From an uncultured Mycobacteriaceae bacterium (lineage in GTDB: Bacteria > Actinomycetota > Actinomycetes > Mycobacteriales > Mycobacteriaceae): 35,935 nucleotides of DNA. A model generated the notes under the pieces. It saw nothing but the letters and a program-made list of their open reading frames with translations. It made no database searches and was not told the DNA's origin. The translations under genes were made by a program, and so were the position numbers. Position 1 is the first letter of the stretch; each line of letters opens with the position of its first letter. Location of the stretch: NCBI GenBank assembly GCA_902826815.1, contig CADEGF010000014.1:79881-115815 (forward strand). Direction: 5' to 3'. Positions 24,822-31,513 of this stretch are shown piece after piece.

Positions 24822-25340
24822 TCAGGCCATCTCGGGCACACGCAGGTGAGCGAGTGCCAACTCGAAGTCGCACTGGTCGAGTACCTCTGCGTTTGCTTCC
24901 TGGCTGCCCGTGGCCTTGATCATGTCCAGCTGGTCCTTGTTCTGCTCAATCGCTTCGGCGTTGTCGAAGGTCGCCGCGGCCACTCCGCGACCGGAGGCCC
25001 GGTCGACGAGCAGGCTGGCACTACAGAATCCGTCCAGTTCCTCGAGGGCGGGCAGGATGGTCGCCTTGTAGAACTCGACGCCCCCGTCGAGTTGATCCGG
25101 ATCGACCTTGACCCAGGTGGCCCGAGCGCAAGCGCCCTCACCTGCGCGGTGCTCGCGGTGCATGGCAGCGATCTCTCATTCCTCGATTTGGGCGCCACCA
25201 CCGAATAGCTCCGCGGCCCGGTCACGAATCGGCCGGAGGGACTCCGCGCTCGCGCGCATTGCCTCCTCGGACTCCCAGGACCGGCTGCGCACCCGGACAA
25301 TACGCCCTTCGCAATCAAGCACAACTAACGATTCCTGGGG
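24822..25340 (-). pseudogene. Broken two-domain antibiotic-biosynthesis-monooxygenase-like gene
   Basis: On the minus strand one frame runs from the lysin stop (25341) to 24822, interrupted only by a TGA at 25176-25178. The upstream half reads LVVLDCEGRIVRV then SWESEEAMRASAESLRPIR and IEE before the stop. The downstream half continues [15 protein letters not shown], then [20 protein letters not shown] and ends [12 protein letters not shown]. In intact actinobacterial relatives, as I recall them, the two halves join as EEWEI, so a Trp codon TGG has become TGA. The first 30-40 residues are also missing. The 113-residue second half (ATG 25163) could still be made as a single ABM-like domain. 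Relatives are small dimeric heme- or quinone-associated proteins of unknown role. Confidence 0.7.
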
Positions 25341-26597
25341 TCAGGAGCCGGCCTTGGGCGCACGCTGTGAGCGGGTCTTCTTCGCCGGCTTGGCTTGGGA
25401 GCGGGCTGGTTTTGTCGGCTTCGGTTTCGCGGCGGCAGACCTTTTTGGAGCCGTCTTCGTCGGAGGCTCGTGCGCGGCGGTGAGCATGACACGATCGTCT
25501 TCGCCTGTGGGCTCGCCCTCGGCTGCGGCGCCGATACCGCAAGCAGCTGCGTACTGCTCAGGGGTGAGCCCATCGGCGGAATCCATGCAGCAGTTCCCGA
25601 ATGGCGGACACCCCTCCGGCAGACCGCCGCCGAAACCCTCCCCGTTGGTGTACTGATGGGCAACTTTGCCGGGGTAGCCGGGGTTTGATCCATAGGCGGC
25701 GAGAACGATCCGAAGCCCGACGGGTTTGTCGGGCCAAAGACTGTTCAGGTCGCCCCTGTTGCCGTAGGCGATGACGCGTCGCCGATCGCCCAGCCAGTCC
25801 GCGACCGCCTGGTAGGCCTTGTTCAATCCATCGGACTGGTTGCCGGTGATCTGTCCCTGCCAGCTCTCCACATCGATCATCACCGCCATCCGTGGATGAG
25901 GCGGTCCAACAAGGTCTTTGAGCGTGTCAACGGTCTGCTGCCAGTTCTTCCGCCAGACGAAGTAAACGATGAAGAAGACAAGCGCATTCTCGTCGCAGCG
26001 TCTCTTGCACCAGGCGTAGTTCGATGCCCAGTTCCTGTCCCGATACGTGCCGTCGTTGGACCGGATGGCGAGCACCCGATAGGGGTAGGAATCATCCACC
26101 GGGCGTTGCCATTCCGACACGTCGGCATACAAGGTGTCGGTCACCGGGACCGCCGCGGCCGCGAGGGTGGTTTCTGGATCCAGCGCGCCCGCCAGCCACG
26201 GCATGGGATCAATTTGAGAGCCCGCCCGCCAGACAGTGGGATGCACTTCGAAGTGCAGGTGTGGGCCGGAGGATTGGCCGTTGCTTCCCACATAGGCGAT
26301 GTGCTGACCGGCGGCCACGCTGTCGCCCAGCCTCAGACCGGTGGCAAAGGCGTCCCACATGTGGCCGTAGACGGTGGTGCCGCCTCCTGCTGGACGAGGG
26401 TGGTCGAGCACGATCCACTGGCCGAAACCCTGTGCCGCTCCGATGTATTTAACGGTTCCGGCTTGCGCTGCGTAGATGCGCGTGCCGTCATTGGCTGCGA
26501 AGTCTTGCCCCCAATGCATCTGACGGCCGCGCGGACCAAAGGGCGACGACAGGTGATATGTCCCCGTCTTCAGCGGCACGTACCTACTCGCCGCCAT
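25341..26597 (-). CDS. M23 peptidase plus GH25-like muramidase, two-domain cell-wall lysin
   Basis: The protein has 418 residues from ATG 26597, with GGGAG about 8 bases upstream; a GTG at 26606 is the alternative. Domain 1 (about 10-135) is a LytM/M23 zinc endopeptidase with H28xxxD32 (MHWGQD), YGHM (His79) and H113-L-H115. Domain 2 (about 155-320) resembles a GH25-like hydrolase: YADVSEWQ, MIDVESW (Asp242, Glu244), VIAYGNRG and HQYTNG. A Cys-rich patch follows (CPPFGNCCMD), then a Lys/Ala/Pro tail. No signal peptide or membrane helix is seen, so release would need a phage-type or non-classical route. The pairing is common in phage lysins and tail enzymes. It lies between two truncated genes. 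Confidence 0.78.
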   Translation of the reverse strand: MAASRYVPLKTGTYHLSSPFGPRGRQMHWGQDFAANDGTRIYAAQAGTVKYIGAAQGFGQWIVLDHPRPAGGGTTVYGHMWDAFATGLRLGDSVAAGQHIAYVGSNGQSSGPHLHFEVHPTVWRAGSQIDPMPWLAGALDPETTLAAAAVPVTDTLYADVSEWQRPVDDSYPYRVLAIRSNDGTYRDRNWASNYAWCKRRCDENALVFFIVYFVWRKNWQQTVDTLKDLVGPPHPRMAVMIDVESWQGQITGNQSDGLNKAYQAVADWLGDRRRVIAYGNRGDLNSLWPDKPVGLRIVLAAYGSNPGYPGKVAHQYTNGEGFGGGLPEGCPPFGNCCMDSADGLTPEQYAAACGIGAAAEGEPTGEDDRVMLTAAHEPPTKTAPKRSAAAKPKPTKPARSQAKPAKKTRSQRAPKAGS

Positions 26598-26823
26598 CGG
26601 ACACACTCCCAGACAGCGTGTCTTCCGCGACGACAGTATTTGTTCTCACCACTCGAACCCCTCCTTCAGCTGCAACTGGCTCTGGTACCACAGCCGTAGA
26701 CCGACTGTTGTCGGCGTGTCTTGCGCTGCTAGGGCGGTGACTGCGGCACCTTTCGTAGTTTGTGAGGACTGCCGAAAGTAATGATGCCGCGACCGCTGTA
26801 ACCGCGGGTCCAGATTTACAGCA
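26598..26823. other. Upstream region of the lysin gene
   Basis: This 226-base non-coding stretch lies between the lysin start and the orphan deoR tail. It contains a short hairpin CCGAC-TGTT-GTCGG near 26700 and a spaced CTTTCG/CGAAAG pair near 26752-26781 that recalls the half-sites of the palindrome before the protease gene, but the match is only six bases. I see no clear promoter and no gene. Confidence 0.35.
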
Positions 26824-26887
26824 GCAGTTGGAGCTCATCGCGGCTGCCGGCGTGAACGTGCACGTGGTCGAGGTGGGCGACGACTGA
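26824..26887 (+). pseudogene. Orphan 3' tail of a deoR-type regulator gene
   Basis: The segment encodes QLELIAAAGVNVHVVEVGDD and a TGA stop, matching the end of the intact DeoR at 19493-19556 (QLELIAAAGVQVHVVEVGEE). At DNA level 57 of 64 bases match, with the first 21 identical, and most changes are synonymous or conservative. Similarity begins abruptly at 26824 and ends at the stop codon. There is no start codon or DNA-binding domain, so it is a remnant. Confidence 0.85.
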
Positions 26888-27053
26888 CGAGAATCAGCGC
26901 GGAAATATTGAAAGACAATTACTTTCGCACCGCCGCGGTCGCCGGAGCGTAGAGTGGATTGTATCGGCGGTATATCGCACGCGACCACCTGAGATTGTGT
27001 CATCGCCGATTCGATTGTATTGAGCAGTTCGAGGCTCAGACGGGATCCTTCCC

Positions 27054-27497
27054 ATGGCTGTAAAAGAAGGCACGGCCGTCTCGGCGGACCGTCACGCGGG
27101 CCCCGAGAACACGCCGCGACTGTGGTTGAAGCGCAAGGCGCCCATCAGCGGGTTTGTCGACGGAGCGTGGTGGCCGAACAGTGATGATCTGCCCACAGAG
27201 CTGCCCGATCTACTGTCGGTGCTGTCAGTGCGCCTCGGCGTCGTTGCTCGGGTGATGTACAACGTCGACGAGTGGTCGATAGCACCGCGGCAAATGGTAG
27301 TCGGCGGACACAAGGTTCGGCTCGACGGATATCACCGCCAGCCGCCCAACACGCTCGAGGTTCTGGACGCGCGTGGCAACAGGATCGTGCTGCTGGTAGT
27401 CCCGGCTCGAACCGAACCTGACCGTGCCCACTCCATCGTGATGGCCGCCGCGGCCACCGGCGATGCCACGAGTGTCGAATCCCTCCTCGCGGTCTAA
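27054..27497 (+). CDS. DUF5994-like protein
   Basis: This 147-residue soluble protein has the features GFVDGAWWPNSDDLPTELPDLL (about residues 33-54), RVMYNVDEWSIAPRQMVVGG and KVRLDGYHRQPPNTLEVLDARG, followed by a hydrophobic strand LVVPARTEP and a disordered tail. These are the hallmarks, as I remember them, of the actinobacterial family DUF5994, whose role is unknown. The Trp-rich start and later strands suggest a compact alpha/beta fold. The 166 bases upstream (26888-27053) are AT-richer than the surroundings and likely hold its promoter, but I could not pick out a sigma-factor consensus. It seems co-transcribed with the HPF-like gene 23 bases downstream. Confidence 0.68.
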   Translation: MAVKEGTAVSADRHAGPENTPRLWLKRKAPISGFVDGAWWPNSDDLPTELPDLLSVLSVRLGVVARVMYNVDEWSIAPRQMVVGGHKVRLDGYHRQPPNTLEVLDARGNRIVLLVVPARTEPDRAHSIVMAAAATGDATSVESLLAV

Positions 27498-27520
27498 CGG
27501 CGCTAAAGGAGACCGATCCT

Positions 27521-27943
27521 ATGAACACGTACAACCACACCGAAACCGCGATGGCCGAAGATGACGTCCAGCAACGAAACGCCTTTCGCGAGAACGCGAT
27601 CCATGTCGGCGTCGGCTTCGTGGCGAAGGAACATGCGTACGTTGTCGACATGTTGTCAGCGCTCGGGCACCACCTGGGCAGGTGGGACCCGAGAAATGTG
27701 GTCCTGGACGTCTCCCTGCAGGACCGCGGCGGCAGGGAGCAGCGCGTCACTTTGCGCACTACCCTGCCCGGCCGGCAGCCGTTGATAGCGGTTGCTGAGA
27801 ACCCGGACATCAACCACGCGCTCTCCGAGGCGAAGCGTGAGCTGATCCGCCAACTCGAACACCAGAAGTCGGGGAACGAGCCCATGAAAGACCGTCGGCT
27901 CCGGCGGGCCACGATCCGGCACCCCGCCACCGCGGGCAGATAG
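27521..27943 (+). CDS. Ribosome-hibernation-factor (HPF/RaiA)-like small protein
   Basis: This 140-residue protein has AAAGGAG about 9 bases upstream of the ATG. After a short polar N-terminus it shows a beta-alpha-beta pattern like the S30AE/HPF fold: IHVGVGFVAKEHAYVVDML, a helix, VVLDVSLQDRGGREQRVTLR and LPGRQPLIAVAENPDINHAL. A basic helix SEAKRELIRQLEHQK and an EPMKDRRLRR tail resemble the rRNA-contacting end of HPF-type proteins. If the assignment holds, it would dock in the small ribosomal subunit during stress. It lacks the long C-terminal dimerisation domain of long HPF. Its place between a DUF5994-like gene and a small conserved protein gene suggests a dormancy/stress set; this is inference. 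Confidence 0.58.
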   Translation: MNTYNHTETAMAEDDVQQRNAFRENAIHVGVGFVAKEHAYVVDMLSALGHHLGRWDPRNVVLDVSLQDRGGREQRVTLRTTLPGRQPLIAVAENPDINHALSEAKRELIRQLEHQKSGNEPMKDRRLRRATIRHPATAGR

Positions 27944-28108
27944 TGGGGCAGGCATGACGCACACAACCGGTGTACGCGTTGTCGGCAATCATGCGGGTAT
28001 CAGCCTCAGTGCCAGACAAAGGGAAATGGCTTTGGCCCAGGCAGTCTGGGATTACGAAGGCGGGTCGGTGTCCGGCGGTGCCGAGGGGCTACCGCAGGCA
28101 CCGTCTCA

Positions 28109-28137
28109 CGAACATGCCCGACTAAGAAGGAAACCTC
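28109..28137 (+). promoter_or_regulatory. Leader of the 53-aa gene, conserved in its paralogue
   Basis: CGAACATGC at 28109 begins a block shared with 8249. It includes the three-codon frame ATG-CCC-GAC-TAA at 28114-28125, whose stop merges with the ribosome-binding site AAGAAGGA. The 165 bases between the HPF-like stop and this leader contain no gene I can support. Confidence 0.6.
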
Positions 28138-28299
28138 ATGGCTTCGCCAACAATTACCCGCACGCCCTACGACGTACGCGTCCAGCTCGTCGAGGACATC
28201 ATCAAGAAGCACTCGAAAAAGATTGGCGACGACGCGGCAGGCGAATTGGCCGTGCAGATCCTCTTCGCGCTCAATTCAATCCCCGAGAAGATCCGCTAA
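28138..28299 (+). CDS. 53-residue conserved small protein (second paralogue)
   Basis: The protein begins MASPTITRTPYDVRVQLVED and ends LNSIPEKIR; 39 positions are identical to the 52-residue protein at 8278. It has one extra Lys in HSKKIGD. It is predicted to be almost entirely helical and is charged (Lys/Asp/Glu), with no Cys, signal peptide or membrane segment. Relatives are small actinobacterial proteins that I believe belong to DUF6307. Like its paralogue it faces an orphan minus-strand gene tail, here 39 bases past its stop. Its neighbours (DUF5994-like, HPF-like) hint at a stress-linked role. Confidence 0.8.
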   Translation: MASPTITRTPYDVRVQLVEDIIKKHSKKIGDDAAGELAVQILFALNSIPEKIR

Positions 28300-28338
28300 G
28301 CACCCGGGGTCCTCGAGCAGGCCCAGGCTTGTGCAGTT

Positions 28339-28375
28339 TCATCGCCGGGCGGAGACCCACTGGCCGACTCGCGCG
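28339..28375 (-). repeat. Copy of the Gfo/Idh gene 3' end, distal direct repeat
   Basis: These 37 bases match 30413-30449 in 34 positions, with a 22-base identical run. In the minus strand both encode ARVGQWVS followed by a few codons and the stop. This copy is in frame with the protease gene and forms its last codons; homology ends at the stop codon. Confidence 0.85.
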
Positions 28376-30315
28376 GTAGGGAGCTCTGTCAATGCCTTTC
28401 CGATCCGCCTGACGTCCTCGCTGGAAACGTCGAGTTCATCCGCGACGTCGGCAACGAGGCGACTCGCGGCGAACGGCATCGTCAGCGACAGTTCGAACAG
28501 CGACTTGAACACCGGAGCCAACTCAGTGAACTGGTGGTCTTTGACGAACTCGCGAATGAACTTCGGGTTGACGATGGTGAGCTCGTCCGGGGGCAACTGA
28601 CGTGCCTCGTCGGCGATCCTCGCCAGACACGCGCCCTGTGCCTCGATAGCTTCCTTCGGCAGTCTCAAGGAGAACGTCGTCAATACGGCATCGGCGGTAA
28701 CGGTGGCCAACGCCTGTGGGATGTGCGCGCCTTCCGCAACACGGGCCGTGACCGACAGTGTCCACTCACCGTCGCCCCTCGGAACCGAGACGATCGCCTT
28801 GTGCTTGTCGAAGCCGACGACCACGTCGATCTGCTTGGTGATCGTTGCCGGTGTTCCCTTGCTGACCGGTACCTTCACCGGGACTGTGATCGTCAGTCCT
28901 ACCGGCGCGGGTGATGGCGTCGTCGGATCGATCCAGCCGGGGACCGTGACGCCGTTGACGGCCCACTGCACCACCGCTGAGGTGAACCCGGAGTATTCAG
29001 CTGTCGCGGTGACGTCGTAGCCGTTCTCGCGGTGCACCAGCCGAAATTCCCTTGTGCCGCAGCTATGTCCGACTCCCGACACGGGAACGAGGTCGCCGGG
29101 CAGGACAAGCGGGAGCACGATCTTGGGCGCCAGCGTCAGCTTCGCTTCGTGCAACGTCGGAAGTCGCCGACCGACAAGGAGCAGCACTGCATCGGGTGAA
29201 TGATCGATCACCCGGACACCGGTGCGCCCGTCAGTCCAGTCCTGGTCGCCGCCTGGCACGGTTACGGTGTGCCGATAATTGACCCGATCGACTGGCCCGT
29301 CGTTGGGCGCACCGTCGTCGCGCAGGATCCGGTGGACGACGACACCGGGGTGCGGACGTTCGAGGTTGGGCCTGACCAAACCCGGCCCACTACCCAGGCC
29401 GCGGTCCCAACCTGTCGCCGGCCGGTATTCGAACGTCGTCCAGGACGGATAGGCGTCGGTGGAAGGGATCGCGACCAGCGTAGTGCGGTTTGGCATGCCC
29501 GCGCGGTAGAGCGTGACCAGCGTCGGCGATGCGGCGGGCGGAAGCTTTTGCACCCAGGCCATGTCGGGGGCCGTGAATTTTGCCATGGCATCTCGTGACG
29601 CGCAGTAGCGCCACAGCTGCGCGGGCGATAGGCCGGGACCGGCACCGAGATGGTCGGCGTTGTCACCCCACAACAACGTGTGCGGGAAGCGGCGCGCGGT
29701 GTTGGGAATGCGAAAAGTGGGATCCGTTGCGCCGTATCGCGCCGACGACATGGCATCCACTGGATCGTCGTAGGTTCCCCACTGGTCCACCGAATGTAAA
29801 GGGCCCGACGAGTGGTCGTAGCCGAGTACGTGGCCGATCTCGTGAACGTAGAAGTTGAACGAGGCGCCGAGATTCAGGTAGGCGGCCGGGTACCCCTGGT
29901 CATCGATCAGCGCCCCGGTTGCACCGCCGGCCGCAGCCGGACTGGCGAGCTGGCCGGTGAGTTGGCTGGTAGAGGTGAAAATCACCAGGCCGTCGAAACT
30001 CGACGGCAGCGACTTCGGGAACTTGGTAGCGAGATAGCGCGCGGCGTGTGTGACGCCGATGGATCGGGTGTCGCCCAGGGGCGCGATGGGCACGAGGCCG
30101 TCGAGCTTGTCGATGTCGTTCTGGTTTGTTCCGATGTTGCGCCAGGGGTGAACGGTGGCTTCGATGTCGCGGGTGCCTGCGGTGACGTCACACCAGTAGC
30201 GCAAGAAGCTGTATTTGTACGCGGGGTCGAACATTGCATCGAGGTCGAACGTCGGTGCAGAGGTTCCTGATGGTCCGGCGTAGATGCCGTAGACGCCGAG
30301 GGTGAATTTCGCCAT
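28339..30315 (-). CDS. Metzincin-like zinc metalloprotease with a captured C-terminus
   Basis: The protein has 658 residues from ATG 30315, with GGGAG 8 bases upstream. The zinc site is H158-E-I-G-H162-V-L-G-Y-D-H168, the extended HEXXHxxGxxH of metzincins, and Met189 in DPVDAMS is a good Met-turn. The catalytic domain covers about residues 1-260. The rest contains beta-rich segments (about 270-520) and an alpha-helical end. There is no signal peptide, pro-region or membrane helix, which is odd for a metzincin. The last eleven residues (ARVGQWVSARR) match the end of the adjacent Gfo/Idh dehydrogenase, not this family, so the native end was probably replaced. Substrate and secretion route are unknown. 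Confidence 0.75.
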   Translation of the reverse strand: MAKFTLGVYGIYAGPSGTSAPTFDLDAMFDPAYKYSFLRYWCDVTAGTRDIEATVHPWRNIGTNQNDIDKLDGLVPIAPLGDTRSIGVTHAARYLATKFPKSLPSSFDGLVIFTSTSQLTGQLASPAAAGGATGALIDDQGYPAAYLNLGASFNFYVHEIGHVLGYDHSSGPLHSVDQWGTYDDPVDAMSSARYGATDPTFRIPNTARRFPHTLLWGDNADHLGAGPGLSPAQLWRYCASRDAMAKFTAPDMAWVQKLPPAASPTLVTLYRAGMPNRTTLVAIPSTDAYPSWTTFEYRPATGWDRGLGSGPGLVRPNLERPHPGVVVHRILRDDGAPNDGPVDRVNYRHTVTVPGGDQDWTDGRTGVRVIDHSPDAVLLLVGRRLPTLHEAKLTLAPKIVLPLVLPGDLVPVSGVGHSCGTREFRLVHRENGYDVTATAEYSGFTSAVVQWAVNGVTVPGWIDPTTPSPAPVGLTITVPVKVPVSKGTPATITKQIDVVVGFDKHKAIVSVPRGDGEWTLSVTARVAEGAHIPQALATVTADAVLTTFSLRLPKEAIEAQGACLARIADEARQLPPDELTIVNPKFIREFVKDHQFTELAPVFKSLFELSLTMPFAASRLVADVADELDVSSEDVRRIGKALTELPTARVGQWVSARR

Positions 30316-30330
30316 TGTTCGACTCCCGCG

Positions 30331-30357
30331 CTTTCGAGTGATGTGTTCACTCGAAAG
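30331..30357. promoter_or_regulatory. Perfect palindrome directly upstream of the protease gene
   Basis: CTTTCGAGTGA (30331-30341) and its exact complement (30347-30357) flank a 5-base centre TGTGT, ending 15 bases before the start codon on the minus strand. No T-tract follows, so an operator is more likely than a terminator. The remainder of 30358-30412 shows nothing recognisable. Confidence 0.65.
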
Positions 30358-30412
30358 TGTCGGCGAGCGACGGAGCGTGCGCGTAAGTAGTCCGGTACTT
30401 CAATCCCACGGG

Positions 30413-30449
30413 TCATCGCTGGACGGAGACCCACTGGCCGACTCGAGCG
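30413..30449 (-). repeat. 3' end of the intact Gfo/Idh gene, proximal direct repeat
   Basis: This is the native copy of the 37-base sequence also found at 28339-28375. It encodes ARVGQWVSVQR and the stop, in the position where Gfo/Idh relatives typically end with an ESARTGRWV-like tail, so it belongs to this gene by origin. Confidence 0.85.
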
Positions 30450-31513
30450 CTCTCGGCGATGGCTTCACCGACGAGGACCTGCTCGAGTCCGTCGTCGAAC
30501 GTCGGATAGCCCGGCGTCTCAGGTGGTTTTCCGTCGGCGACTGCGGCGTAGACAGCGCGGAACAGCGCCTTGAACGCATCGGGGTAGCCCTGCGCATGCC
30601 CGGCGGGATAGTCACCGGTGTCACGCAACTGCAGCTGGTTCGGCCCGTCGCGGTAGCCGATCCACAACTGCTCAGGGTTCTCCAGTCCCCAGGCCAGTGA
30701 CGCGTCCGCGCCGCTCAGCTCGAAGCTCATGTTGTTCTTGCGACCCGGCGATATCTGCGACAGGGTCAGCACGCCTCGTGCGCCGCCGGAGAATCGCAGC
30801 AGCACACCCGCCATGTCTTCGGTCGTCACCGTCACCTGTTCGCCTGTTCCGTCCGACTGCGCGAACGTTTCGACAGACCCGGTCGGGCGGATCCGCTGCG
30901 GGATCGCCGTCGTCAGATCGGCCATCACGGCGTCGATGCGCTGACCGCTGACGTAGCCCACGAGATCCAGCCAGTGCGAACCGATGTCACCGACCACGCG
31001 CAACGATCCGCCGACGGCAGTGTCGAGGCGCCAATTCCAGTCGGTGTCCTTGGCCAGCCAGTCCTGCAGGTAGTGTCCGGTGATCAGCCGCACGGGCCCG
31101 ACGGACCCGGAACCCACACGCGTCGCCGCGTCCCGGCAGAGCGGGTAGAAGCGGTTGATGAAGCAGACGGCGTTGACAAGCCCGGATTCGGCTGCAGTGG
31201 AGCAGAGTTCGCGGGCCTGCGCCGCCGTCAGTGCGAGCGGCTTCTCGCAGATGACGTGCTTGCCCGCCTGCAACGCCGCCAAAACCTGCTCGTGATGGCG
31301 GTCGTTCGGGCTGCAGATGTGCACGGCGTCCACGCGGTCGTCGTCGAGCATCTCGTCGAAGCTTCGGTAGGGCGTCGCCAACCCGGACGACGCGGCGCGC
31401 TGCGGCGTGGATCCCACGACCCCGACCACCGGAACCCCGATGCGGGCCAGAGCTTCTGCGTGCACACGGCCCATGAATCCGGTGCCGACGATGGCTGCTC
31501 GTTTGTCGGTCAT
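30413..31513 (-). CDS. Gfo/Idh/MocA-family NAD(P)-dependent sugar/cyclitol dehydrogenase
   Basis: The protein has 366 residues; the ATG at 31513 overlaps the upstream permease stop. The Rossmann motif GTGFMGRVHAEAL starts at residue 10, and the family motif EKP is at 90-92. A catalytic-region DIGSHWLDLVGY (about 175-187) with His follows, then the C-terminal beta-sheet half. Members oxidise sugars, inositols or their derivatives in the cytosol. Encoded with an ABC importer and a TIM-barrel isomerase, it probably acts on the imported compound. It is the last gene of the cluster, and its final codons recur 2.0 kb away as the end of the protease gene. Confidence 0.88.
   Translation of the reverse strand: MTDKRAAIVGTGFMGRVHAEALARIGVPVVGVVGSTPQRAASSGLATPYRSFDEMLDDDRVDAVHICSPNDRHHEQVLAALQAGKHVICEKPLALTAAQARELCSTAAESGLVNAVCFINRFYPLCRDAATRVGSGSVGPVRLITGHYLQDWLAKDTDWNWRLDTAVGGSLRVVGDIGSHWLDLVGYVSGQRIDAVMADLTTAIPQRIRPTGSVETFAQSDGTGEQVTVTTEDMAGVLLRFSGGARGVLTLSQISPGRKNNMSFELSGADASLAWGLENPEQLWIGYRDGPNQLQLRDTGDYPAGHAQGYPDAFKALFRAVYAAVADGKPPETPGYPTFDDGLEQVLVGEAIAESARVGQWVSVQR

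Noticed and set aside
26584-27003. 139-codon minus-strand frame over the lysin upstream region
   Set aside because: It crosses the deoR stub in antisense, has Ser/Thr/Cys-rich unstructured sequence, and shows no family pattern or good ribosome-binding site.
27954-28379. 141-codon plus-strand frame between the HPF-like gene and the protease
   Set aside because: Its first 40 codons look plausible, but it then runs through the 53-aa gene and its conserved leader in another frame and turns Arg-rich; the small gene is supported by its paralogue, so at most a short decayed start remains.
8443-30449. Orphan tails as ordinary tyrosine-integrase attachment sites
   Set aside because: No integrase or other mobility gene is in the window, the three target sequences differ, and the ATPase tail lacks a long identical core. 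I keep the repeats as observations but not a site-specific integration call.
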